Part shown: one piece after another, positions 30,087 to 40,400 of the stretch | Numbering within the stretch: position 1 is the stretch's first letter | Layout of the letters: every line of letters begins with the position of its first letter | NCBI RefSeq assembly: GCF_001467695.1 | Contig: NZ_LNYE01000022.1 | Location: 208,250-272,249 of the forward strand | From: Legionella gratiana | GTDB lineage: Bacteria; Pseudomonadota; Gammaproteobacteria; Legionellales; Legionellaceae | DNA: 64,000 bases | Direction of reading: 5' to 3' | The notes under the pieces: model-generated | What the model was told of the DNA's origin: nothing | Seen by the model: the letters and a program-made list of their open reading frames with translations, nothing else | Database searches by the model: none | Translations under genes and position numbers: made by a program

Positions 30087-30860
30087 ATGAAAAGAATTCA
30101 AGTGTTGTTCTTGTTTGCTCTTATTGTGTCTTTAAGTGCTTGTAAGTCATGGTGGCATAAAGATGAAGAAGATAATAATCCTTATAAAGGAATGACTGCA
30201 GAACAACTTTATACTGCATCTCAGAAAGATTTGCACAAAAAAGAATATGCAACTGCAATAAAACATCTTGAAGCAATAGAAACAATGTATCCTTTTAGTG
30301 ATTATACCGAAAAATCACAAATGGATTTAATTTATGCTTATTATGAGAATGAAGATTATCCTGCAGCTGCGGCCACAGCAGAACGATTTATTCACCTTTA
30401 TCCACGGGCGAAAAATGTAGATTATGCTTATTACATGAAAGGTATGGCAAATTTTCAACAAACCCGCGGTGTTTTCGCAAAATTCTTACCTTTGGATGAA
30501 TCATGGAGAGATCCTGGGACGCAAACCCAAGCTTATTCAGATTTCGGTATCTTGATTCAAAAATTCCCTGATAGTAAATATAAAGCAAATGCGTTACAAC
30601 GAATGATTTATTTGCGCAATATGTTTGCACAACATGAGTTGAATGCGTCAACATTTTATTTTAAGCGTAAAATGTATGTTGCTGCTATTGAAAGAGCAGC
30701 TTATGTGGTTAAAAACTACCCACAGTCTCCTGGAGTCAAACAGGCTTTAGTGATTATGTATAAAGCAAATAGGGCTTTAGGGTTCAATAAAGCAGCTGAA
30801 GAGGCACTATCTATATATACAGCAACGTATCACACCACCAAAATGGAACGAATAGTGTAA
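30087..30860 (+). CDS. bamD: Outer-membrane assembly lipoprotein BamD
   Basis: BamD is the essential TPR lipoprotein of the BAM complex that inserts beta-barrels, such as those at 16552 and 53000, into the outer membrane. The 257-residue protein has a lipobox ending LSAC at C19 and five TPR-like repeats (YTASQKDLHKKEYATAIKHL; AATAERFIHLYPRAKNVDYA). Length and motifs match the family. An intrinsic hairpin (family B copy 2) follows the stop. Confidence 0.96.
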   Translation: MKRIQVLFLFALIVSLSACKSWWHKDEEDNNPYKGMTAEQLYTASQKDLHKKEYATAIKHLEAIETMYPFSDYTEKSQMDLIYAYYENEDYPAAAATAERFIHLYPRAKNVDYAYYMKGMANFQQTRGVFAKFLPLDESWRDPGTQTQAYSDFGILIQKFPDSKYKANALQRMIYLRNMFAQHELNASTFYFKRKMYVAAIERAAYVVKNYPQSPGVKQALVIMYKANRALGFNKAAEEALSIYTATYHTTKMERIV

Positions 30861-30868
30861 TGTTTAGC

Positions 30869-30913
30869 GACATAAAAGGTATTTTTTGTGCCTTTTGTGT
30901 CGAACTCACGTTA
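30869..30913. repeat. Palindromic element family B, copy 2 (terminator-like)
   Basis: The stem is GACATAAAAGG against CCTTTTGTGTC, with a T-rich loop and the tag GAACTCACGTTA, the same order as at 10433-10475. Eight bases after the bamD stop, it is well placed to end that transcript. Confidence 0.65.
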
Positions 30914-31500
30914 TTAACGTACCAATAATAACTCCTTGTTTTCTGGATTTGCATGAACATTGCTCGAGTTACAAATGTACCTGTTTTTCTGTTTTAAAAT
31001 AATCCTTAGCTTAAAAACAATCAAATGAGTGCTTCATATGACAAAATTGATGCATGGTCTAAATTAAGCAGAAAAAAGAAAAATAGTTGAAGTCAAGACT
31101 GTTTTTTTAATTTTGGTTTGTTTAAAATAGATAGGTATTATTTCTGCGCTCCACATTCTTCTCCTGTGGATAATTAAATCACCAAATATGCTAACTTCAA
31201 GCACCACTTACTTAGCGACCTTGCCCTATATGGGTTTTTCAGTTAGTCAATAAAATACATTACCATTAGTTATGCACATTTTCTGTGGATAAGTCTGTTT
31301 ATATTCTGTCAAATCCCATGTAAAAATAGAGGTTATTTGAATGCTAAATTATTATCCAATATGTTCTTGGAAATAGGCTACACTGCGCGATAGCGCACCC
31401 TAGATAACATTCTCAATCCCATTGAATGATACTGACAAAAACTGTCATGAGTTTGTTTTATATTCTCCGATGAATTAAAGAAATAAATACAGGAGAAATC
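30914..31500. other. Gene-free interval with three DnaA boxes
   Basis: No gene is visible in about 590 bp. Three perfect matches to the DnaA box TTATNCACA are present: 31165-31173 (minus orientation), 31270-31278 (plus) and 31284-31292 (minus), the last two only 5 bp apart. The DNA is AT-rich. It may be a DnaA-titrating or replication-timing site; it lacks the dnaA, rpmH or gidA neighbours of a usual oriC. Confidence 0.5.
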
Positions 31501-31869
31501 ATGACATTCGACCCCAACTTAGTTCTATTTTATGTGAGCAATATAGAGAACAGTACTCATTTTTACTCAGAACTACTAAATGTCCAACCTATCCATACTG
31601 AGCCTGATTATGCCATGTTTCTATTAAAACCTGGTTTACGATTGGGTTTATGGTCTCAAAATTCTGTAAAACCAGCTCCTACTATATTTGGTGGTGGCAG
31701 CGAGTTCGCCATTCAGGTAGTTGATGAGCAAACTATTGATGAACTTTTTGAGAATTATCAAAATAAGAACTTTAGGATGATACAAGAACCAACTAACATG
31801 GATTTTGGTTATACCTTTGTCACCTGCGATCCAGATGATCATCGAATTCGCTTTTTTTCGAAGAAATAG
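31501..31869 (+). CDS. VOC-superfamily (glyoxalase/bleomycin-resistance-like) protein
   Basis: The 122-residue protein has the paired beta-alpha-beta-beta-beta modules of the VOC fold (LVLFYVSNIENSTHFYSELL; FGYTFVTCDPDDHRIRFF). Members bind metals and act as isomerases, dioxygenases or drug-binding resistance proteins; the function here is not predictable. A GGAG site precedes the ATG (ACAGGAGAAATCATG). Confidence 0.85.
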   Translation: MTFDPNLVLFYVSNIENSTHFYSELLNVQPIHTEPDYAMFLLKPGLRLGLWSQNSVKPAPTIFGGGSEFAIQVVDEQTIDELFENYQNKNFRMIQEPTNMDFGYTFVTCDPDDHRIRFFSKK

Positions 31870-31871
31870 CC

Positions 31872-31952
31872 ATGAGCCAAAACTGGCTAGCTGTCGCTTG
31901 TGTATCCCACGTGCGAATTGATGTAGAAGGAGGATTTATGTAAGTTTGTCAT
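31872..31952 (+). pseudogene. EVE-domain protein 5' remnant
   Basis: Two bases after the VOC stop, an ATG opens MSQNWLAVACVSHVRIDVEG then GFM, a stop (TAA), then VCH. EVE proteins of this type begin '.YWIAVAS..HV..G..GGFMQVCHGKAAPL', so the TAA stands where a glutamine codon is expected (CAA to TAA). Downstream of VCH no further EVE sequence is found. EVE domains bind modified nucleic-acid bases. Confidence 0.65.
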
Positions 31953-32218
31953 AGTAACTTGCACCTCTATTTCACCCAAATCAATAATCATGATGTTTTT
32001 GATGCATTATGAGTGTGTTATGGTCATTAAAATCAGCCTGAATGATGGTTTGTTGGATAGGTTAGTCAGATAATTTTTTACACAAAATAAGAACCTTTGG
32101 AAGTAGGGCTTCCTATTTATTAATTTCTATGTAAATGAATAGACTATAATATACTTATTTTCAGAATCAAAATATTCGCTTTATTTGAGGCAATGAAAAT
32201 ATAAATCGTGGAGGGAAT
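31953..32218. other. Gene-free interval before the SnoaL-like gene
   Basis: No gene is visible. It should contain the promoter of the following SnoaL-like/peptidase pair, but I cannot name a site with confidence. Confidence 0.4.
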
Positions 32219-32635
32219 GTGGCTATTACCGCAATGGAAAAGACAGTGAGAAGAGTATTTGATGAAATGTGGAATCAACAAAAGGTTGCACTAGCAGAGG
32301 AGCTCTTTTCACCAAAGACTTCAATTCATTTTAGCTATGACCAAGTAGCAAATTTACAGGATTTTAAAGATGCGTTACTGCAATGGTATCGAGCTTTTCC
32401 GGATTTGCAGCATCATATCGATGATCTTATATTGAGTGGGGATAAAGTAGTGACGCGTTGGCATGGCCGAGGAACCCATTGTAATGAATTTTCGGGAATT
32501 CCCGCAACAGGTATTTCTGTATTTTATAGTGGCATTACGATTTTTCGCTTGGATCATAATCAGCAAATTACCGAAGCTTGGGTATACAGTGATTTAAATG
32601 ACATGATTAACAAAATGCAACAAAGTCAAAAATAA
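32219..32635 (+). CDS. SnoaL-like ester cyclase / NTF2-fold protein
   Basis: The 138-residue protein reads as a single SnoaL/NTF2-type alpha+beta barrel (VRRVFDEMWNQQKVALAEEL; WYRAFPDLQHHIDDLILSGD; VVTRWHGRGTH; GISVFYSGITIFRLDHNQQI). The fold serves as cyclase, isomerase or hydrolase in many pathways; the substrate is unknown. The GTG start at 32219 follows GGAGGGA closely; an ATG at 32234 is the alternative. The S9 peptidase gene starts 5 bp after its stop, so the two are likely co-transcribed. Confidence 0.82.
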   Translation: MAITAMEKTVRRVFDEMWNQQKVALAEELFSPKTSIHFSYDQVANLQDFKDALLQWYRAFPDLQHHIDDLILSGDKVVTRWHGRGTHCNEFSGIPATGISVFYSGITIFRLDHNQQITEAWVYSDLNDMINKMQQSQK

Positions 32636-32640
32636 TAGGC

Positions 32641-34941
32641 ATGATTATGGAAAAAGAAAGCGAAAAGCGTTATGAGAAGGCAAAAAAATTTCTTCCGCAA
32701 AATGTTGTTGGTTTGCTGAAAAACGTTCAACCTTCAATTGCGTGGTCACCCGATGAAAAACATATTTGCTATCGACATGACACAATTCAAGGCTATGAAT
32801 ATCTTATTTTTAATTTACAAAACAAGAAGAAAGAACCTGCTTTTGACCACTCCTTGCTGGCCTGCAAAGTTGCAGAGAAATTAAATCGGGAAGTCACCGC
32901 TTTTGCCTTACCAATCAATAAAATTGATTTTGTTGACGAACACATTTTGCACTTATTTGTTGAGCCATTTATTTTTCAATATGATCGGACAACTCAGGTG
33001 CTCTTGCTTGTTCCGGAGATAAAAAAACCTATCGCAATGTACCGATGTCCTTCTATTATGGAGCTTTGGGGGCTTTTACCTACTCCAATTGCTCCAAGAA
33101 TTCGCTCACTGGATCAGTGTTGGGATATATACATCAAGGAATATAACTTATTTCTTTTTTCATTTGCCGAAAATAAAGAGTATCAACTTACTACAGATGG
33201 CACCAAAACGAATGCATATGCTGTTTCTCCTGATACTAATTTAATCTCATTAACGCTACATCGAATGCAGACAGTATTACCCCCTATGGCTATTTGGTCT
33301 CCTGATTCACAAAAAATTGTTACGTTTCAATGTAATCAACAGCATGTGAAAAAATTATCACTGCTACAACATGCTCCGGAGGATGGTTCATTTCGTCCGC
33401 AAGTTTATGATACCCATATTCCTTTTTTAGGTGATGACGCAATCCCAGAACTCAAATTATGTTTGATTGACATCGCAGAAAAGAAACTGAGTAAAATCGA
33501 TATGCCCCCTTTGCTACCAGCATTAGTCGGATCACCAATTGAAGCTGGCTATGTTTGGTGGAGTAAAGACAGTAAAAAAATCTTTTTTTTAAAAGAAGAG
33601 CGAGGTAATCATCAACTCTCTTTATGTGAGTTGGATAGTGTGACAAAACAGCATCGAATCATTCTAACTGAAAAGTCTCTGGGATATGTTGAGCCCAGTC
33701 AATTAATTTTGTGGCAAAATTACACGCAAGTAATTGAAGAGACAAATGAGTTTATTTGGTTATCGGATCATAACGGTTGGGCTCATCTTTATTTATATGA
33801 TTTGCACACTGGACAAGTGAAAAATCCCATCACCCAAGGAGACTGGATGGTCCGCAAAGTATTTCATGTTGATACTAAAAATCGCTGGGTATATTTTTTA
33901 GGGAATGGCAAAGAACCAGATGTTGATCCCTATTTTCGTTATTTATATCGTGCACGCTTGGATGGTAAAGAAACGCAATTGTTGACCCCGGAAACCGCAG
34001 ATCACTCCATTGTTTTCTCTCCCTCTAGGGATTATTTTATTGATTATTGTTCTTCTATGGACTTTATTCCGGTTACAAAATTATATGATAAAAATGGGAA
34101 CGAAATTAATCTATTGGAAAAAGCAGATTTCTCTCTGCTCTATGCTTTGGGATATAAACAACCGAAACCTTTTTGTCAAAAAGGTGCGGATGGAGAAACA
34201 GACATTTATGGTGTTATGTATTTTCCTACCGATTTTGATCCAAAGAAAAAATATCCAATAATTGATGATATTTATCCTGGTCCACAATTGACGCGTGTGC
34301 CTAAAACCTATTGTTATGATCCTCCTGAATATTTTTATGGTTGTTGGTGGCCGCAAAGTTTGGCTGAATTAGGTTTCATCGTCATTAACATGGACGGGCG
34401 TGGCACTCCTTTACGATCTAAAGAATTTCATGAATATTCCTACCGTCATTTAGAAACCGCTGGTGGATTAGAAGATCATGTTGCAGTGATTAAAAGTCTG
34501 GTAGCACAGTATTCCTATATGGATATAAAGCGAGTCGGTATTATCGGACAGTCGGCTGGAGGGTATGCTGCAACTCGCGCTTTATTGGATTATTCTGAGT
34601 TCTATCAAGTAGGGGTCTGTGTTTCCGGGTTACAAGATCTGCGAAGCTACTTAGCATTTTGGGGCGAACGGTATCATGGTTTACCAAATGATGTAGATTA
34701 TACTTTGCAATCGAATTATCCCTTGGCTGCTCAACTTAAAGGGAAATTATTTCTGATTCATGGTGATTTAGATGATAATGTCCATCCAGCTAATATGTTG
34801 CAATTGGTTGATGCACTGATTAAAGCAGATAAAAATTTTGATATGTTATTAGTTCCAAATGCGAACCATTCCCTTTATTTTATGAATACTTATGTTTGGC
34901 GTAGAATTTGGGACTATTTCGTTGAGCACCTAAAAAAGTAA
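32641..34941 (+). CDS. S9 (DPP IV / prolyl oligopeptidase-like) serine peptidase
   Basis: The 766-residue protein has an N-terminal beta-propeller rich in WSPD-type repeats (AWSPDEKHI, WSPDSQKI, WWSKDSKKI) and a C-terminal alpha/beta hydrolase domain. The catalytic triad is S638 (GQSAGGY), D711 (GDLDDNVHP) and H743 (NANHSLYF), a DPP IV-like arrangement. No signal peptide is evident, so it may be cytoplasmic. It probably shares a transcript with the SnoaL-like gene. Such enzymes cleave dipeptides after proline or alanine. Confidence 0.92.
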   Translation: MIMEKESEKRYEKAKKFLPQNVVGLLKNVQPSIAWSPDEKHICYRHDTIQGYEYLIFNLQNKKKEPAFDHSLLACKVAEKLNREVTAFALPINKIDFVDEHILHLFVEPFIFQYDRTTQVLLLVPEIKKPIAMYRCPSIMELWGLLPTPIAPRIRSLDQCWDIYIKEYNLFLFSFAENKEYQLTTDGTKTNAYAVSPDTNLISLTLHRMQTVLPPMAIWSPDSQKIVTFQCNQQHVKKLSLLQHAPEDGSFRPQVYDTHIPFLGDDAIPELKLCLIDIAEKKLSKIDMPPLLPALVGSPIEAGYVWWSKDSKKIFFLKEERGNHQLSLCELDSVTKQHRIILTEKSLGYVEPSQLILWQNYTQVIEETNEFIWLSDHNGWAHLYLYDLHTGQVKNPITQGDWMVRKVFHVDTKNRWVYFLGNGKEPDVDPYFRYLYRARLDGKETQLLTPETADHSIVFSPSRDYFIDYCSSMDFIPVTKLYDKNGNEINLLEKADFSLLYALGYKQPKPFCQKGADGETDIYGVMYFPTDFDPKKKYPIIDDIYPGPQLTRVPKTYCYDPPEYFYGCWWPQSLAELGFIVINMDGRGTPLRSKEFHEYSYRHLETAGGLEDHVAVIKSLVAQYSYMDIKRVGIIGQSAGGYAATRALLDYSEFYQVGVCVSGLQDLRSYLAFWGERYHGLPNDVDYTLQSNYPLAAQLKGKLFLIHGDLDDNVHPANMLQLVDALIKADKNFDMLLVPNANHSLYFMNTYVWRRIWDYFVEHLKK

Positions 34942-35135
34942 TTATGCACTCAGTGGTAGAGTAAATTTCCACTTCAATTTATTATCGAGTTTAGAGCTCT
35001 GAAGCTAGGCATGAGTATGTTAAATTTCACGATTAATTTTCATAAACCAAAAATATTATCATCAACAATTAATTATGCCTATCTATTAGAGTTACACACT
35101 ATTATTTAATGGTATTGGATTTCACTGAGGAAGCT

Positions 35136-35891
35136 ATGAAAAAATTGGATACCTATCAGAGTCTTTGTACTGAAGTGTATGATTTAAGTAAACCGAATGC
35201 GCCACAAGATGCATACTCATTCTACCAAAGCTATGCTGCAGAGGCTAAAGGCTCGATTTTAGAACCTATGTGTGGTACAGGTCGATTTTTATTGCCGCTG
35301 GCTGAAGAAGGATTTCATGTTCACGGTTTTGATGCAAGTCAGCCAATGCTAGAACGACTGCATGCAAAAGCCCATAGCAAAAATCTTAATCCCAAAGTCT
35401 GGCATGGTTTTATTGAAGATTTAAATCAATCCGATAAATATTCTTTAATTTTTATACCTAGTGGTTCATTTTGTCTTATCACGGAAAAGGCTGATATCCA
35501 AAAAGCCTTAAAAACCATTTATGAACACTTGGAAGATAAAGGACTTTTTGTATTTGAAGTAGAAACACTTCATGCGGTTCCTAAAGAATTAGGTATATGG
35601 AGAGGCACAAGATGGCTAAGAGAAGATGGAGCACTCATAGTACTCAGTCAATTAGCCATGCTCGATGAAGAGGTTTGTTACTCTATCGGTAAATACGAAC
35701 TGATTGATAACAACCGTATCATTCAAACAGAGATTGAGGAATACACAATTCGCATTTATCAAGACCTTTCTTTATTGCTCAATTTGCTTACTGAGGTTGG
35801 TTTTAGCAATGTACGAATGGTTAAAGCTTTTGATCGACACGCATCGCCTAATGAAACAGATGAAAGCATTGTTTTTGAATGCAGAAAATAA
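35136..35891 (+). CDS. Class I SAM-dependent methyltransferase
   Basis: From ATG 35136 (GAGG ribosome site) the protein is 251 residues; an upstream ATG at 35109 would add 9. It has the SAM-binding motif I (ILEPMCGTGRFLLPLA), an acidic loop (VHGFDASQPMLERL), and motif IV (YSLIFIPSGSFCLIT). The family includes small-molecule methyltransferases; the substrate is unknown. It stands alone. Confidence 0.88.
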   Translation: MKKLDTYQSLCTEVYDLSKPNAPQDAYSFYQSYAAEAKGSILEPMCGTGRFLLPLAEEGFHVHGFDASQPMLERLHAKAHSKNLNPKVWHGFIEDLNQSDKYSLIFIPSGSFCLITEKADIQKALKTIYEHLEDKGLFVFEVETLHAVPKELGIWRGTRWLREDGALIVLSQLAMLDEEVCYSIGKYELIDNNRIIQTEIEEYTIRIYQDLSLLLNLLTEVGFSNVRMVKAFDRHASPNETDESIVFECRK

Positions 35892-35952
35892 TTCTATGTC
35901 CAAAACCCATCCTCCACCCAGTAGGCACTGAAGTTCGATTGCTACGGATACA

Positions 35953-36207
35953 TTACTCCAATACCGTTGCGGGTAATATGATGGATTGACTTAAAGTTGC
36001 GATACGAAAACCGAATGCTACAAGAACAGCACCCATGGCTTTTACACTATAAAATTGAATACGGTTTAAGTTTGTTTTAACCGCGTGATGCGTCATCATC
36101 ATGCTTAAATTGGAAAACCAAATTATGTGAATTACTGAGATTTCAAAACCATAAGCCATTTCAATCCATAAGTAACTTAGTGGATCAATTATTGTAGCCT
36201 CAAGCAC
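35953..36207 (-). pseudogene. LysE-family exporter 3' remnant
   Basis: An 84-codon minus-strand frame resembles the C-terminal third of LysE/RhtB amino-acid exporters (a membrane helix, then LNRIQFYSVKAMGAVLVAFG, matching the family 'INRV.GalLi.lGlrL'). The upstream two-thirds is missing: the DNA before it (36208-36260) is closed by stops. It is likely non-functional. The rest of 35892-36339 shows nothing else. Confidence 0.55.
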
Positions 36208-36348
36208 TTTAGAATGCCAACGGATGACAAACAGGCTTCATTTTATTATTTTCAATTTATTCTATACTGAAATGGAATTAGTTATTAAAATTTCAATAAA
36301 AATTAAAGTAAAAATGAGAATCTACCCTAAAAATCAAGGATGATTTTT

Positions 36349-37424
36349 ATGAGAATGTCAGTGTCACTAAGAGCTACTTGTTTCATTTTGATCCTAGTTA
36401 ATACTTTGGTGATTTCTTGTAGCCAAAATCAAAAAAATACTTCTTCTTTTCAAATAAGGCCAGTTAAAGCAATTCAAATTGGTAATACTAGTGCATTTAA
36501 CGGCCGTGCTTTTCCAGGTCGGGCAAGTGCTGTTCAGCAAGTAAATTTATCATTTAACGTGAGTGGTTCTTTAATAGAATTGCCAGTAAAAGTTGGCGAT
36601 AACGTAAAAAAAGGCTCGTTGATTGCAAAACTTGATCCGCGAGAATTTGAAGCAAAATTGCAAGCAGCCCAAGCTGAGTATAATCGTGACCAACAAAATT
36701 TCCTTAGAGCCAAGGCATTAGTAGGGAAAGGGCATATCTCAAAGTCTGATTATGATCTGTTACAGGCAAAACTTGGAGTGGCCCAAGCAAATAAGGTTTT
36801 AGCGGAAAAATCACTTAAAGACAGCGTGTTGAAAGCACCGTTTGACGGAAAAATTTCAAATTTATATGTTGAAAATTATCAGACCATTACTAATCAGCAA
36901 AACATAGCCAGGCTCTTGGATGCTTCCCAGATTGAAATGATTGTGCAGATTCCTGAGGTGGCAATTAGTTATATTTATGATGTAAAAGACATTATCGTGC
37001 GCTTTGATTCATTTCCTGATCATGTGATGCCTGCAAAAATAAAAGAAGTCAGCAATGAAGCCTCTCCTGAAACGCGAACTTATCCAGTCACTTTAATTAT
37101 GCAACAACCAAAAGATATTGAAATCTTGCCAGGTATGGCTGGAAAAGCGACAGGACATATTGATCACGGTAAAAAACACAAAATAAATTTACAATTCCTG
37201 CATCTGCGGTGCTGACGAGTGATGCGGAAAAAAAGACTTATGTATGGATAATCAATCCCAAAACACACAAAGTGAAACGCCGTGAAATCCAAATTGGAGA
37301 ACTCATGCCCACAGGTATTTCAGTAGTGAAAGGGCTGCATGAAGGCGAATGGGTAGTGACTGCAGGCATCCATAGTTTGAATGAGGACGAGAAAGTTAGT
37401 CTTTTAAATGAGCAGGATGAGTGA
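36349..37424 (+). pseudogene. RND efflux periplasmic adaptor gene, split by a frameshift
   Basis: The first frame (36349-37215) encodes a lipoprotein leader (ISC lipobox), the lipoyl and hairpin domains (GSLIELPVKVGDNVKKGSLI; VLKAPFDGKISNLYV) and part of the beta-barrel. It then runs out after HGKKHKINLQFL. A second frame resumes as NKFTIPASAVLTSDAEKKTY to a stop at 37424, restoring the family sequence. A single-base indel in the A-run near 37171-37176 explains both. The stop overlaps the RND pump start. It may be a true pseudogene or a sequencing slip. Confidence 0.85.
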
Positions 37425-40400
37425 CTATGACCTTATCAGACTATGCACTAAAAAACAAAACAGTAACATCGTTTATTCTATTATTATTCTTCATTGCGGG
37501 CTCTGTATGTTTCTTCCAATTGGGAAGGTTGGAAGATCCTGAATTTACAGTAAAAGCCGCGACGATTACCACTCATTATCCAGGGGCTAGTGCAGAACAA
37601 GTGGAATTGGAAGTCACCGATCGTATCGAGAAAAAAATTCAAGAAATGTCTGAGGTAAAAGATATTTCTTCCATTTCAAGAGCTGGGCTTTCCATTATTA
37701 AAGTGAACATCAAAAACGAATATTGGTCCGATCGCTTACCACAAGTTTGGGACAATCTACGCAAAAAAGTACAGGATATTGAGAGCAGTTTACCTCCAGG
37801 AGCCGACAAACCGGTAGTAGGGGATGATTTCGGTTATGTGTTTGGTTTTCTCCTGGCTGTGACTTCGGATGGATTCAATTATGCTGAACTTGAAAACTAT
37901 ACAAAAGAAATTCAGAAGGAGCTCAGTATTGTTCCAGGGGTTGCTCGTGTAGATCTATGGGGTGTGCAGCAAAAAAGAATTTACCTGAATATATCAAATA
38001 CTCAGCTTTCTCAATTAGAGGTGACTCTAGACGATTTAGAACGCACATTAAAATTACAAAATCAAGTTATTGATGCTGGGCATGTAAATTATCAATTACA
38101 ACGGATGCGTATCGCGCCCACAGGTGAGTTCAACACGGCAGATGCCATAGGCGATTTAGCAATTATCCCGCAATTTAAAGTAAATAATAAACCCCAAAAG
38201 AACGGGGAAATCATCAGGATTCGGGATTTTGCCGAGGTTAAAGAGGGATATGCTGACCCTCCAGCGCAATTAATGCGCTATTCTGGACTTCCTGCAATTG
38301 GAATCGCTCTAGCGCCATTAGCTGGTGTGAATGCAGTTAAAGTAGGGCAAGATGTGGATAACCGGCTCAATGAAATTCAGGAAAAACTGCCACGAGGCAT
38401 CGAGATTCATAAAATTTCATGGCAGTCTGATATTGTTGCTGAGTCCATTAATGCATTCCTCATCAATTTAGTCGAAGCAGTAGTTATTGTTCTATTGGTA
38501 TTAGCATTCACCATGGGATTAAGGGCCGGCATGATTATTGGGGTGTCTGGACTAATTTTGGCGATTTTGGGTACATTTATCGTCATGAAAGTATTGCATA
38601 TTGATCTTCAACGGGTTTCCTTAGGTGCATTAATTATTGCTATGGGGATGATGGTCGATAATGCGATTGTGGTAGTTGATGGATTTATTATTCGTTTGCA
38701 ACAGGGTATGGCACGTGAAGAAGCAGCTATAGAAGCAGCAAAAATTTCCGCTTGGCCATTACTGGGAGCAACCGTTGTTGCATCCATGGCTTTTTTTCCC
38801 ATTTTTGCATCAACCTATGATACTGGGGAATACGCAGGAAGTTTGTTTACAGTCATTGCAGTTTCGCTCATTTTAAGTTGGTTATTTTCCCAAACAGCCA
38901 CACCACTTTTGTGTGCTTTATTTATGCCTAATCCTAAAAAAGTGGAAGGTGAAGGGAACGCATACACAAGTCAGTTTTATAAAGGATATAAGTTTATATT
39001 GGAAGCTGCGGTACGTTATCGCATCTTTTTTTCTTTAGTTATGTGTGGACTGCTGGTGCTTTCTATTATTGGCTTTCGCTACGTCCCTATTATGTATTTT
39101 CCTGACTCGTCACGATTACAAGTAATGATCGACTATTGGGCACCCGAAGGAACTCGTATCGAGGTTGTATCTGAAGATCTCGAAAAAATTGAGAAAAAGC
39201 TGCTTCAGGATCCTGGAGTCGTAAGTGTGAGCACCTTTATTGGTCAAGGTCCGCCTCGTTTTTACTTGCCTGTGGAATCAGAATTCCCTTATTCCTCGTA
39301 TGCTCAGTTGATTGTAAATACGAAGAGCTCACAGGATGTCGATCGTTTGGTGGCTACATTACCTGTATGGAATAGTAAAAATTACCCACAATCTATGGTG
39401 CGTGTTCGTAAGTATGCGGTAGGTGCATTTAATAACTGGAAAATCGCTGCTCGCTTTAGTGGACCCGCGAATGCAAACCCTGTTGTTCTACGCGCTCTTG
39501 CAGAGAAGGCAGTAAAGATACTACGGAATAACCCTCACACAATTGATGTACGCACTGATTGGCGAGAACCTGTGTTGCAAATTGTTCCTGAGTATCAACA
39601 GGAGCGTGCACGGTGGGCGAATGTTTCACGGCTTGATTTAGCACAAACTTTGCAAAGAGCCAGTGATGGCGTTACCGTGGGACTTTATCGTGAACAAGAT
39701 AATTTGATTCCAATTATTCTGCGTCAGCCTCTAAATGAGCGAGATACCGCAGCAGTGGATTTGCCTTTGTTGCAAGTGAACTCGAAATGGAGTACTAAAA
39801 CAATTCCTGTCTCTCAAGTAGTTAATGACGTGAAGCTGAACTGGACCGACCCTATTATATGGCGTTGGGATCGTAAAAGAGCAATCACAGTGCAATGTTC
39901 GCCCTATGAAGTTACAGCAAATACGTTACGTGAAAGCATCTTGCCGCAGTTCGAAAAAATTAAATTACCTCCTGGATATACGCTGACCTGGGATGGAGAA
40001 TACAAAAGCAGTAGAGAATCTGCAGATGCCCTAAAGCCGGGTCTTTTTCCTGCAGTGGTAATTATGGTGTTGATTATTGTGATGCTTTTTAATGCATATA
40101 GACCTCCACTCATTATTATTGCGGTAATACCTTTTGCAATGATTGGGATTACCTTCGGTTTACTGCTCACTGGAGTACCTTTTGGTTTTATTGCATTGTT
40201 GGGAGCAATGAGTTTATCCGGGATGATGATTAAAAACTCAGTGGTATTATTAGATCAAGTGAATATAAATCTTGCCAGTGGCATGAAGCCCTATGAAGCA
40301 GTCATTTCAGCTGGGATAAGTCGGTTATCGCCCGTAGTGAACGCTGCTGTGACCACTATATTAGGCGTTATTCCTTTATTACAAGATATTTTTTGGGTTT

